Source of the DNA: Gammaproteobacteria bacterium
GTDB taxonomy: Bacteria > Pseudomonadota > Gammaproteobacteria > Steroidobacterales > UBA11654
Direction of reading: 5' to 3'
Assembly: GCA_012965065.1 (NCBI GenBank)
Contig: DTSX01000111.1
Location: 1 to 64,000 of the forward strand
Length of the DNA stretch: 64,000 nucleotides
This document shows, piece after piece, positions 24,910 through 32,853 of the stretch. Position 1 is the stretch's first letter; the number at the start of each line of letters is the position of its first letter. The position numbers were made by a program, and so were the translations under genes. Below the pieces are notes generated by a model. That model did not search any database and had not been told where the DNA came from. It saw nothing but the letters and a program-made list of their open reading frames with translations.

Positions 24910-25449
24910 ATGTTAGGAATTAAAGAAAAATACTTAAAAGAAATAGTACCCGTGCTGCAAAAAGAGTTGGGGTACAGTAACTCTATGCAAGTTCCAAAAG
25001 TTCAGAAAATTACATTAAATATGGGTGTTGGTAAAGCTGTGGGGGATAAGAAAGCTATTGAAAAAGCCCAAAATGACCTTGAAAAAATAGCCGGTCAGAA
25101 ACCCATAATTACCAAGGCAAAAAAATCTGTAGCATCATATAAAATCAGGGAAGGGTTTCCCATTGGCTGCAAAGTCACTTTAAGGAAGACCAGAATGTAT
25201 GAGTTTTTAGATAGATTAATCAACATTGCATTACCTAGAGTTAGGGATTTTAGGGGTCTAGATAAAAAATCATTTGATGGCACTGGAAATTATTCTATAG
25301 GGGTAAAGGAGCAAATAATCTTTCCAGAAATTGATTTTGATAATATCGATACAATCAGAGGGTTAGACATAACAATTACAACATCTGCAAACAGTGATGC
25401 TGAGGCTTTAGCCTTATTGCAAGCTTTTAATTTTCCGATAAAACAATAA
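24910..25449 (+). CDS. rplE: Ribosomal protein L5 (uL5)
   Basis: Binds 5S rRNA and contacts the P-site tRNA. MQVPKVQKITLNMGVGKAV (about 27-45) and the mid-chain GCKVTLRKTRMYEFLDRLI are family signatures. Length 179 equals E. coli. In E. coli the S8 repressor binds RNA at the start of rplE; the 13-base gap here shows no obvious copy of that site. Confidence 0.97.
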   Translation: MLGIKEKYLKEIVPVLQKELGYSNSMQVPKVQKITLNMGVGKAVGDKKAIEKAQNDLEKIAGQKPIITKAKKSVASYKIREGFPIGCKVTLRKTRMYEFLDRLINIALPRVRDFRGLDKKSFDGTGNYSIGVKEQIIFPEIDFDNIDTIRGLDITITTSANSDAEALALLQAFNFPIKQ

Positions 25450-25462
25450 ACGAGAGATACAC

Positions 25463-25768
25463 ATGGCACGTAAAGCACTAGTAGAAAGGGCATTGAAAAG
25501 AGTTAAAACAGTTGAGCGTTTTGCGGGTAAAAGGCGTGTGTTAAAGAAAATTTTATCAGACTCAAACGCGACCCCTGAAGAGAAAAGAGCAGCAAGGGTG
25601 AAATTGCAAAAGTTACCAAGAAATGCCAGCCCAGTTAGACTGAGAAACAGATGTGTTGTTACCGGTAGACCGAAAGGGTTTTATAGAAAATTTGGGCTAG
25701 GAAGAACTACATTAAGGGAACAGGCAATGGAAGGAAATATTCCTGGTTTACACAAAGCAAGTTGGTAA
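25463..25768 (+). CDS. rpsN: Ribosomal protein S14 (uS14), zinc-free form
   Basis: 30S head protein. The 101-residue long form lacks the CxxC pairs of the short zinc-binding version and matches E. coli S14. The C-terminal signature RNRCVVTGRPKGFYRKFGL and GLHKASW are present. It sits between rplE and rpsH as in E. coli. Confidence 0.97.
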   Translation: MARKALVERALKRVKTVERFAGKRRVLKKILSDSNATPEEKRAARVKLQKLPRNASPVRLRNRCVVTGRPKGFYRKFGLGRTTLREQAMEGNIPGLHKASW

Positions 25769-25781
25769 GAGAGAAATTAAT

Positions 25782-26180
25782 ATGACAATGACTGATCCAA
25801 TAGCAGATATGCTAACTCGAATAAGGAATGCGCATAAAATAAAAGCAACATCGGTTGTTATGCCTTCATCTAAAATGAAGGTTAACATTGCAAAAGTTTT
25901 GCTTAGGGAAGGTTATATCAAAGGGTTTGAGGAAGAAGAAATGGGAAACAGTAAAAAAGATTTGAATATACATTTGAAATACTACGAGGGCAGTCCTGTG
26001 ATTGAAAAAATACACAGAGTCAGTAGACCTGGTCTTAGAATTTATAAACCCAAAAGCCAGCTACCCCAAGTCATGGGAGGCTTAGGTATTGCAATAGTTT
26101 CAACCTCTAAGGGTATTATGAGTGATAGAGAGGCAAGAGAACAAGGTGAGGGTGGAGAAATCTTGTGTTTTGTTGCCTAA
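25782..26180 (+). CDS. rpsH: Ribosomal protein S8 (uS8)
   Basis: Binds helix 21 of 16S rRNA early in assembly and represses the spc group in E. coli. MTMTDPIADMLTRIRNAH matches the E. coli start MSMQDPIADMLTRIRN, which supports this ATG over the second one. The end (STSKGIMSDREAREQGEGGE) is the family signature. Length 132 compares with 130. Confidence 0.97.
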   Translation: MTMTDPIADMLTRIRNAHKIKATSVVMPSSKMKVNIAKVLLREGYIKGFEEEEMGNSKKDLNIHLKYYEGSPVIEKIHRVSRPGLRIYKPKSQLPQVMGGLGIAIVSTSKGIMSDREAREQGEGGEILCFVA

Positions 26181-26196
26181 TTTTATGAATATGATC

Positions 26197-26736
26197 ATGT
26201 CGAGTAAAGCAAAAAAACCAGTCCAATTTCCTGATTCAGTTGATGTTTTAATACAAGATAATGAGAGTATTGAAGTCAAGGGTAAAAAGGGTGAGCTTCG
26301 ATTGGATTTAATTTCTGAAGTGGCTGTAAGCATCCACGAAAGTTCATTCAATGTTCAACCCACATCGAACTCAAAATTTTCGAAAGCAGCTGCGGGCACC
26401 TTTAGAAGCTTAATTAATAACATGATTATTGGTGTTTCAGAAGGGTATGAAAAAAAATTGGAATTAGTAGGAGTTGGTTATAGAGCAAGCATTCAAGGCA
26501 AGAAGGTCAACTTGACATTAGGATTCTCGCATCCTGTGGTTTACAAGATCCCTGATGAGATTGAAATACAAACTCCGTCCCGAACTGAAATTACAATCAA
26601 GGGGATTGATAAACAAAAAGTTGGGCAAGTTGCTGCAGAGATCAGGTCACTTAGACCACCTGAACCCTATAAGGGAAAAGGGGTTAGATACCAAGGTGAA
26701 CAGATATCTCTCAAGGAAACAAAGAAGCAAGTGTAG
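26197..26736 (+). CDS. rplF: Ribosomal protein L6 (uL6)
   Basis: 50S protein near the factor-binding site. Two repeats of the L6 fold are present, with the C-terminal signature RSLRPPEPYKGKGVRY. The chosen ATG gives MSSKAKKPVQFP, aligned with E. coli MSRVAKAPVVVP, and 179 residues. In-frame ATGs at 26185 and 26191 are also possible; none has a good Shine-Dalgarno, so translation may depend on coupling to rpsH, whose stop is at 26180. Confidence 0.93.
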   Translation: MSSKAKKPVQFPDSVDVLIQDNESIEVKGKKGELRLDLISEVAVSIHESSFNVQPTSNSKFSKAAAGTFRSLINNMIIGVSEGYEKKLELVGVGYRASIQGKKVNLTLGFSHPVVYKIPDEIEIQTPSRTEITIKGIDKQKVGQVAAEIRSLRPPEPYKGKGVRYQGEQISLKETKKQV

Positions 26737-26752
26737 GTAGATAGGTGAAATT

Positions 26753-27115
26753 GTGATTCCGAAACTATTAAAAAGAAAAAGAAGATGTAAAAAAACCAGG
26801 GCTAAAATCAGGGAACTGCAAGCATATCGTTTAAGTGTGCATAGAACACCAAAGCATATGTATGCCCAAATCATCTCTCCTGAGAATAATACCATTGTTG
26901 CCTCTGCATCAACCTTGCAGGCAGAGGTCAAGAAATCATTAAAGAACGGTAAAACAGGAAATATAGAGGCCGCAGAAATAGTCGGAAAAGTTATCGCACA
27001 AAAAGCTAAAAAAGCAAAGGTTGAAATCGTGGCGTTTGATAGATCTGGATTTATGTTTCATGGCAGAGTAAAAGCATTAGCAGAAGCTGCACGAGAAAAT
27101 GGGTTGAAATTTTAA
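26753..27115 (+). CDS. rplR: Ribosomal protein L18 (uL18)
   Basis: Binds 5S rRNA together with L5. The Arg-rich N-terminus (KLLKRKRRCKKTRAKIREL) and the family motifs RLSVHRTPKHMYAQII and VVAFDRSGFMFHGRVKALAE-like end (FDRSGFMFHGRVKALAEAAR) are clear. Length 120 compares with 117 in E. coli. The start codon is GTG with a GGTG-type weak site upstream. Confidence 0.95.
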   Translation: MIPKLLKRKRRCKKTRAKIRELQAYRLSVHRTPKHMYAQIISPENNTIVASASTLQAEVKKSLKNGKTGNIEAAEIVGKVIAQKAKKAKVEIVAFDRSGFMFHGRVKALAEAARENGLKF

Positions 27116-27128
27116 GAGGCTGAGAAAA

Positions 27129-27629
27129 ATGATCAATGTTGGAAGAAATAATGAAGAATTGATTGAAAAATTAGTGGCAGTAAATCGAGTGGCTAAAGTG
27201 GTTAAAGGAGGACGGCAATTCGGGTTTACAGCAATAACAGTTGTTGGCAACGGCAAGGGCAAAATTGGAATGGGGTATGGCAAGGCGAAAGAGGTTCCAT
27301 TGGCCATTCAGAAAGCGATGCAAACAGCAAGAAAAAATTTGCATTCAGTGGCTCTTAATAAAGAGACAATTTATTATGAGACAACCGGAAAGCATGGAGC
27401 ATCGAAGGTTTTTATGCGGCCAGCTGCAGATGGAACAGGAATAATTGCCGGTGGAGCTATGCGTGCGGTTTTTGAATGTGTGGGCATAAGAAATGTGTTG
27501 GCGAAGAGCTATGGTTCGAGAAACCCTATCAATTTAGTTCGAGCAACAATTAACGCACTTGACCACATACGTTCACCAGAACGTGTTGCAAAAAGGAGAG
27601 GTATACCTCTTTCAAGAACTTTTAGCTAG
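27129..27629 (+). CDS. rpsE: Ribosomal protein S5 (uS5)
   Basis: 30S protein important for accuracy and for mRNA unwinding at entry. KVVKGGRQFGFTAITVVGNG (about 24-43) and GYGKAKEVPLAIQKA are family signatures; the spectinomycin loop lies in the first. Length 166 compares with 167 in E. coli. A GAGG site precedes ATG. Confidence 0.97.
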   Translation: MINVGRNNEELIEKLVAVNRVAKVVKGGRQFGFTAITVVGNGKGKIGMGYGKAKEVPLAIQKAMQTARKNLHSVALNKETIYYETTGKHGASKVFMRPAADGTGIIAGGAMRAVFECVGIRNVLAKSYGSRNPINLVRATINALDHIRSPERVAKRRGIPLSRTFS

Positions 27630-27637
27630 ATAATTTT

Positions 27638-27829
27638 ATGAATAAAAAAGTCAAAAAACTACGCGTCAAATTGGTAAAGAGTCAGTTTGGTAGGATCAAG
27701 AAGCATAGGGCTTGTATTGCAGGTATTGGTTTGAAAAAGATCAACCAAGTTGTTGAGCTTGATGCTACTCCTGAAAATTTAGGAATGGTTAATAAAATCA
27801 GATACCTAGTTAATGTAGAGGAGCTTTGA
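27638..27829 (+). CDS. rpmD: Ribosomal protein L30 (uL30)
   Basis: Small 50S protein of 63 residues. LRVKLVKSQFGRIKKHRACI and LGLKKINQVVELDATP-like sequence match the family. It lies between rpsE and rplO, eight bases and one base away, as in E. coli. Confidence 0.95.
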   Translation: MNKKVKKLRVKLVKSQFGRIKKHRACIAGIGLKKINQVVELDATPENLGMVNKIRYLVNVEEL

Positions 27830-27830
27830 A

Positions 27831-28265
27831 ATGAGACTCAATACTCTTCAACCCAAGATAGGCAGCAAATTTACTAAGAGTAGAAAGGGTAAAGGCCATG
27901 CAGCTGGATTGGGTAAAACAGCGGGCAGGGGGCACAAAGGGCAGAAAGCAAGATCTGGTGGTTTTCATAAAGTTGGTTTTGAAGGAGGTCAAATGCCCTT
28001 ACAAAGAAGACTGCCTAAAAGAGGATTTGCCTCCAGGAAACTGCAAAACACTTACGAAGTTCGTCTCAATGATTTGGCCAAGGTAGAAGAAGAAATCATT
28101 GATTTGGATGCTTTAAAAAACGCAAATATCGTTCCAAGGTCTGCTGAAAGTATAAAAGTTATTGCAACTGGTGAAGTGAATAAAGCACTAACAATTCAGG
28201 GTTTACTTATCACTGTAAAAGCTAAAGAAGCAATCGAAAATGCAGGCGGTAAGGTAATAGATTAA
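27831..28265 (+). CDS. rplO: Ribosomal protein L15 (uL15)
   Basis: Late-assembly 50S protein. The glycine-rich N-terminal arm, KGKGHAAGLGKTAGRGHKGQ (about 22-41), is typical, as is GGQMPLQRRLPKRGF. Length 144 equals E. coli. Two bases separate it from secY, a pairing conserved across bacteria. Confidence 0.97.
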   Translation: MRLNTLQPKIGSKFTKSRKGKGHAAGLGKTAGRGHKGQKARSGGFHKVGFEGGQMPLQRRLPKRGFASRKLQNTYEVRLNDLAKVEEEIIDLDALKNANIVPRSAESIKVIATGEVNKALTIQGLLITVKAKEAIENAGGKVID

Positions 28266-28267
28266 AT

Positions 28268-29611
28268 ATGGCAAAATCAGGCATAACAAGTCCAGCATCT
28301 GCTTTCGGGGAAATAACTCGTTTTACCGAGTTACGCCAGCGTTTGTTATTTCTGGTAGGTGCCTTAGTTGTTTATAGAATAGGAACATACATTCCAGTTC
28401 CTGGTATTGATCCAAATGCTTTGCAAAATTTCTTCCAAGACCAATCCGGGACTATTCTTAGCATGTTTAATATGTTTTCTGGCGGTGCTTTAGAGCGCTT
28501 AAGTATTCTTGCTTTAGGAATTATGCCGTATATTTCATGTTCCATCATTATGCAAATGGCGAGTGTGACGGTTCCTTCACTGAAACAATTGAAGAAAGAA
28601 GGGGAATCAGGTAGGAAAAAAATAACTCAATTTACAAGATATGGGACTGTGGTCTTAGCAGGATTTCAATCTATAGGTGCATCCGTCGCATTACAAAATC
28701 AAGGTGTGGTTGTGAATCCCGGTTTCAATTTTGTTTTCACTGCTTGTATTAGCTTGGTGACAGGAACAATGTTTCTGATGTGGTTAGGTGAGCAAATTAC
28801 GGAAAGAGGACTAGGTAATGGTATTTCAATGATTATTTTAGCCAGCATTATTTCCGGTCTTCCGTCAGCAATTGGGGGAACACTCGAATTAGCAAACACT
28901 GGTGAACTTTCCCCAGCAATAGTCTTAATTCTTCTAATGTTAGTTCTCTCAGTTACTGCTATTGTCGTTTTCATAGAAAGAGGGCAAAGGAGAATTCCTG
29001 TCAATTACGCAAAAAGGCAACAAGGAAGGAAGTTATATCAGAGTCAGTCAACACATTTGCCCTTTAAGATAAATATGTCTGGGGTTATTCCACCAATATT
29101 TGCTTCCAGTATCATATTATTTCCAGCTACAATTGCCAGTTGGTTTGGTACTTCTGAAGGTTTTGATTGGATGCAAAATATTGCTGCTAAATTAACACCT
29201 GGTCAACCTATTTACATTATGTTGTATGGATCTCTGATCATGTTTTTTTGTTTCTTCTATACTGCCTTGGTCTTTGATTCAAAAGAAACAGCAGATAATT
29301 TGAAGCGATCAGGAGCATTCATGCCTGGAATTAGACCTGGACACCAAACAGCTCAATACATAGATAAAGTGCTAACAAGGTTAACATTTTGGGGCGGATT
29401 GTATATAGTGTCCGTCTGCCTTTTGCCAGAATTCATGATTCTCTACTACAGAGTCCCATTTTATTTTGGTGGAACGTCATTGTTAATTATTGTAGTTGTG
29501 ACCATGGATTTTATGGCACAAATGCAGGCATTAATGATGTCAAAACAGTATGAAGGCCTGTTACAAAAAGCAAATCTCAGGGGATATGGTAAAAGTGGGC
29601 AGTTAAAGTAA
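28268..29611 (+). CDS. secY: Preprotein translocase subunit SecY
   Basis: Channel-forming subunit of the Sec translocon in the inner membrane. Ten hydrophobic helices are visible over 447 residues. Plug and pore-region sequence VPGIDPN and the signature GLGNGISMII are present, with the cytoplasmic loops GESGRKKITQFTRYGT and GHQTAQYIDKVLTRLT that contact SecA and ribosomes. It sits between rplO and rpmJ as usual. Confidence 0.97.
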   Translation: MAKSGITSPASAFGEITRFTELRQRLLFLVGALVVYRIGTYIPVPGIDPNALQNFFQDQSGTILSMFNMFSGGALERLSILALGIMPYISCSIIMQMASVTVPSLKQLKKEGESGRKKITQFTRYGTVVLAGFQSIGASVALQNQGVVVNPGFNFVFTACISLVTGTMFLMWLGEQITERGLGNGISMIILASIISGLPSAIGGTLELANTGELSPAIVLILLMLVLSVTAIVVFIERGQRRIPVNYAKRQQGRKLYQSQSTHLPFKINMSGVIPPIFASSIILFPATIASWFGTSEGFDWMQNIAAKLTPGQPIYIMLYGSLIMFFCFFYTALVFDSKETADNLKRSGAFMPGIRPGHQTAQYIDKVLTRLTFWGGLYIVSVCLLPEFMILYYRVPFYFGGTSLLIIVVVTMDFMAQMQALMMSKQYEGLLQKANLRGYGKSGQLK

Positions 29612-29627
29612 ACGAATGTAGGTTGGT

Positions 29628-29741
29628 ATGAAAGTAAGAGCATCAGTAAAAAAAATGTGTCGAAACTGCAAAATAGTTCGCCGAAAAGGTGTTCTCAGGG
29701 TTGTATGTAAGAACCCAAGGCATAAACAAAGACAAGGATAG
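29628..29741 (+). CDS. rpmJ: Ribosomal protein L36 (bL36), zinc-binding form
   Basis: A 37-residue protein starting MKVRASVKKMCRNCK and ending KNPRHKQRQG. Two Cys in CRNC, a third Cys and the following His make the zinc site, so this is the zinc-binding type. It lies 16 bases after secY and eight bases before rpsM. In E. coli the gap after rpmJ holds the S4 repressor pseudoknot, which cannot fit here. Confidence 0.96.
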   Translation: MKVRASVKKMCRNCKIVRRKGVLRVVCKNPRHKQRQG

Positions 29742-29749
29742 GCAAAAAC

Positions 29750-30106
29750 ATGGCAAGGATTGCAGGAATAAATATACCAGATAATAAGCATGTGAGAATT
29801 TCACTAACTTACATTTTTGGCATCGGTAATTCTCTGGCTAATAGTCTTTGTAAAACTCTAGCTATATCTGGTGATACCAAAGTCAGTGATCTATCTGAAC
29901 AAGAATTGGAATCACTTAGAACGGCAATAACAAACCTAAACGTAGAGGGCGATCTCAGACGAGAAATCTCAACAAATATTAAACGCTTACTGGATTTAGG
30001 CTGTTATCGAGGTATAAGGCACAGAAGAGGTTTGCCTGTTCGTGGACAGAGAAGTAAAACAAATGCTAGGACTAGGAAGGGTCCTAGAAAACCAATGAGA
30101 GCCTAA
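29750..30106 (+). CDS. rpsM: Ribosomal protein S13 (uS13)
   Basis: 30S head protein bridging to the 50S subunit. MARIAGINIPDNKHVRISLT opens the chain; the C-terminal signature GCYRGIRHRRGLPVRGQRSK is complete. Length 118 equals E. coli. First gene of the alpha group; it begins eight bases after rpmJ. Confidence 0.97.
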   Translation: MARIAGINIPDNKHVRISLTYIFGIGNSLANSLCKTLAISGDTKVSDLSEQELESLRTAITNLNVEGDLRREISTNIKRLLDLGCYRGIRHRRGLPVRGQRSKTNARTRKGPRKPMRA

Positions 30107-30137
30107 AAGGGACATATTAATTACAACGCAGAATACT

Positions 30138-30503
30138 ATGAAAAAAGTAAAAAAGAATATTACCGATGGTATCGCACATATCCATGCTTCTTTTAACAAT
30201 ACAATCGTGACAATTACCGACAGAGCTGGAAATACTTTGTCGTGGGCGACTGCCGGAGGTTCAGGTTTTAGAGGGTCAAGAAAAAGCACTCCATTTGCAG
30301 CACAAGTGGCGGCTGAAAAAGCTGGTACTGCTGCTAAGGCATTGGGATTAAAAAATCTTGATGTTAAAGTCAAAGGACCGGGACCAGGAAGAGACTCAGC
30401 CTTACGTGCATTGAATTCAATCGGCCTCAACATAAGTAGCATCGAGGATGTTACTCCCATCCCACACAACGGATGCAGACCCCCAAAACAAAGAAGAGTG
30501 TAA
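30138..30503 (+). CDS. rpsK: Ribosomal protein S11 (uS11), short N-terminus
   Basis: 30S platform protein at the E site. ITDGIAHIHASFNNTIVTIT and the end VTPIPHNGCRPPKQRRV are family signatures. The N-terminal basic arm is about eight residues shorter than in E. coli (121 against 129), and no usable start codon lies further upstream in frame, so the shortening seems real. Seven bases separate it from rpsD. Confidence 0.96.
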   Translation: MKKVKKNITDGIAHIHASFNNTIVTITDRAGNTLSWATAGGSGFRGSRKSTPFAAQVAAEKAGTAAKALGLKNLDVKVKGPGPGRDSALRALNSIGLNISSIEDVTPIPHNGCRPPKQRRV

Positions 30504-30510
30504 AGTAATT

Positions 30511-31134
30511 ATGGCACGATACTTAGGACCAAAATGCAAACTATCTAGAAGAGAAGGTACTGACCTGTTTCTTAAAAGTGGCATTAAACCACTGGAAAAT
30601 AAATGCAAACTTAACACTCCCCCTGGATCGAGGCTTGGATCCAGAAGGGAAAGACTATCTGGTTATGGTGTTCAATTAAGAGAAAAGCAAAAGTTGAGAA
30701 GAATGTATGGAATATTAGAAAAACAGTTCAGAAACTATTATAAAAAAGCAGCAAAGATTAAAGGTTCAACAGGAGAGAACCTTCTCAAGTTGTTGGAATG
30801 CCGCTTGGATAATATGGTTTACAGGATGGGGTTTGCAGTTACAAGAGCTGAAGCACGACAAATAGTCAGCCATAAAACAATTACCGTTAACAGTACTGTT
30901 GTTAATATTCCATCCTACCAAGTCTCAGCAAATGATGAGATAGGAGTAATCGAGAAGGCGCAAAGCCAACTAAGGATCAAGAACGCAATGAAAATAGCAA
31001 CTCAGTTAGGGATTTGTGAATGGTTGCAAGTAGATGAAAAGAAATTCTCTGGAATAGTAAAATCCATACCCGACAGGGAAGATATTTTACCCGATATCAA
31101 TGAGAATTTGGTTGTAGAGTTTTACTCTAAATAA
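30511..31134 (+). CDS. rpsD: Ribosomal protein S4 (uS4)
   Basis: Starts assembly of the 30S body and helps decoding; in E. coli it also represses the alpha operon. MARYLGPKCKLSRREGTDLF gives the usual start; an in-frame ATG at 30448 would lie inside rpsK. The S4 RNA-binding domain is at about residues 95-160, with ECRLDNMVYRMGFAVTRAEA and its continuation. Length 207 compares with 206. Confidence 0.97.
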   Translation: MARYLGPKCKLSRREGTDLFLKSGIKPLENKCKLNTPPGSRLGSRRERLSGYGVQLREKQKLRRMYGILEKQFRNYYKKAAKIKGSTGENLLKLLECRLDNMVYRMGFAVTRAEARQIVSHKTITVNSTVVNIPSYQVSANDEIGVIEKAQSQLRIKNAMKIATQLGICEWLQVDEKKFSGIVKSIPDREDILPDINENLVVEFYSK

Positions 31135-31150
31135 TAGGGAGAATCGTAAT

Positions 31151-32200
31151 ATGGTAGAGCAAATAGAAACAGTAGTGGAAGAGATTGAAAAAGAAGAAAT
31201 CGTTTTGGACCTACTCAGCCCGAGGGTAATCAAACTCGAATCAAAGTATGAGCTTCACTCAAAAGTATCCATCGAACCTTTTGAAAGAGGTTTTGGTTAC
31301 ACACTGGGGAACGCTTTGAGAAGGGTATTGTTGTCCAGCTTACCTGGTTTTGCAATTACAGAAGTCCAGATAGATGGTGTACTTCATGAATACACAACGA
31401 TTGATGGAGTTCAGGAAGATGTGGTTGAAATACTTCTTAATCTAAAGAATGTTGCAATTAATCTACAAACCCGTGATCACGCTGAATTTGTTATCAGTAA
31501 AAAAGGTCCTGGAGAAATAACAGCCGGTGATATCCAAGTTGACCAGGATGTCGTGATTGTAAACCCCGATCACCACATTGCCACAATTAATTCTGATAAA
31601 GAACTAAACATGCAATTGAGGGTTGAAAAAGGGACTGGTTATAGACCAGTTGTAACAAACAAAGGACAGGATGATATCGGTGAAACTATTGGTCTGTTAA
31701 AACTAGATGCATCTTTCAGCCCAATAAAAAAAGTAAGTTATACGGTAGAATCTGCTCGTGTTGAAAACAGAACAGATCTTGATAAATTGATTGTTGATTT
31801 GGAGACAGATGGGACAATTGGACCTGAAAGTGCAATAAAATATGCCGGTGCTATTCTTCAAAATCAACTGAGTATTTTTGTTGACTTGACCAGAGTGCAA
31901 GAACAACAACAAGAGGAAGAAGAAGTTTTGATCGATCCGATTATGTTAAGACCTGTGGATGAATTGGAATTAACGGTGCGCTCAGCAAATTGTCTTAAGG
32001 CTGAGAATGCAAATTATATTGGCGATTTGGTCCAGAAAACAGAAGTGGAATTATTACGCACACCCAATCTAGGCAAGAAATCCTTAAATGAAATCAAAGC
32101 TGTCTTGGGCAGCCACGGATTGTCATTAGGAATGGAATTAGATAACTGGCCCCCCAAAGAATTAATGCCAGATGACGACGCAGATAAGAATGAAGATTAA
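31151..32200 (+). CDS. rpoA: RNA polymerase alpha subunit
   Basis: Dimer of alpha starts polymerase assembly; its C-terminal domain binds UP elements and activators. ERGFGYTLGNALRRVLLSS marks the assembly domain. In the C-terminal domain, VRSANCLKAENANYIGDLV keeps the Arg that equals E. coli R265. At 349 residues it is about 20 longer than E. coli. The excess is an acidic N-terminal stretch (EQIETVVEEIEKEEI) and a QEQQQEEEE linker. GGGAGAAT precedes ATG. Confidence 0.97.
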   Translation: MVEQIETVVEEIEKEEIVLDLLSPRVIKLESKYELHSKVSIEPFERGFGYTLGNALRRVLLSSLPGFAITEVQIDGVLHEYTTIDGVQEDVVEILLNLKNVAINLQTRDHAEFVISKKGPGEITAGDIQVDQDVVIVNPDHHIATINSDKELNMQLRVEKGTGYRPVVTNKGQDDIGETIGLLKLDASFSPIKKVSYTVESARVENRTDLDKLIVDLETDGTIGPESAIKYAGAILQNQLSIFVDLTRVQEQQQEEEEVLIDPIMLRPVDELELTVRSANCLKAENANYIGDLVQKTEVELLRTPNLGKKSLNEIKAVLGSHGLSLGMELDNWPPKELMPDDDADKNED

Positions 32201-32223
32201 CACAGTAAGGATTCGGTGGTGTC

Positions 32224-32613
32224 ATGCGACATAAGAAGATAGGAAGAAGACTGGGCAGAGACAGCAGTCACCGTAAAGCAATGTTTCGTAACATGGCTGC
32301 GTCTCTTATTGAACACGAGTCAATCTCAACTACCTTATCCAAAGCTAAGGAGCTCAGGAGAACGTTAGAGCCCCTGATTACACTTGCTAAAGAAGACGAT
32401 GTTTCCAGGAGAAGAAGGGCGTTTAATAAAATTAGAAACAGAGCAGCAGTCGGTAAGCTTTTTAATGAAATAGGACCCAGATTCAAGGATAGACCTGGGG
32501 GTTATTTAAGGATTCTAAAAAAAGGAAGCAGGCCTGGTGATTCTGCACCAATGGCTCTTATACAATTAACTGACTACGAAATTGAAAACGATGAAAATAC
32601 AAATGATAACTAG
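32224..32613 (+). CDS. rplQ: Ribosomal protein L17 (bL17)
   Basis: 50S protein around the tunnel exit. RHKKIGRRLGRDSSHRKAMF and the phrase GGYLRILKKGSRPGDSAPMA are family signatures. Length 129 compares with 127 in E. coli. It is the last gene of the 28-kb same-strand block; a weak terminator overlaps its stop codon. Confidence 0.97.
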   Translation: MRHKKIGRRLGRDSSHRKAMFRNMAASLIEHESISTTLSKAKELRRTLEPLITLAKEDDVSRRRRAFNKIRNRAAVGKLFNEIGPRFKDRPGGYLRILKKGSRPGDSAPMALIQLTDYEIENDENTNDN

Positions 32614-32629
32614 ATACTAGTATTTTTTT
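32609..32629 (+). terminator. Weak terminator at the end of rplQ
   Basis: ACTAG (32609-32613) pairs with CTAGT (32617-32621) around a 3-base loop, followed by ATTTTTTT. The stem is only 5 bp and includes the rplQ stop codon, so it may act poorly. It is the only visible stop signal for the long ribosomal protein block. Confidence 0.45.
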
Positions 32630-32853
32630 CATTGTTCATCTTGGTTGTTCCCGTTGCTGTAGCCCCAAAATTTTCCTGAGATTCTTTTTGCCAAACCGGA
32701 ATTATTTATTATTTTTCAATGGCATTTCATATGCAGCTTTCAAGATGTTACATACTAAAAAACCCTTAAGCTTTATTTAATCAGATAGTTAAATGGTTTG
32801 TTATTCTATGTATGATGATTATAGTTTGAGATGTTTTAGATAAGATTGAGAGC
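32630..32853 (+). other. Intergenic region between rplQ and trpS
   Basis: About 225 bases without a convincing gene. Near its right end are weak promoter-like boxes (TATGAT at 32811-32816 and TATAGT at 32820-32825) that could serve trpS. No tRNA, riboswitch or repeat is recognised. A small RNA cannot be excluded but is not supported. Confidence 0.5.

Noticed and set aside
30448..30510. Extended N-terminus of S4 from an upstream ATG
   Set aside because: The extension would read rpsK in another frame; the conserved S4 start is at 30511.
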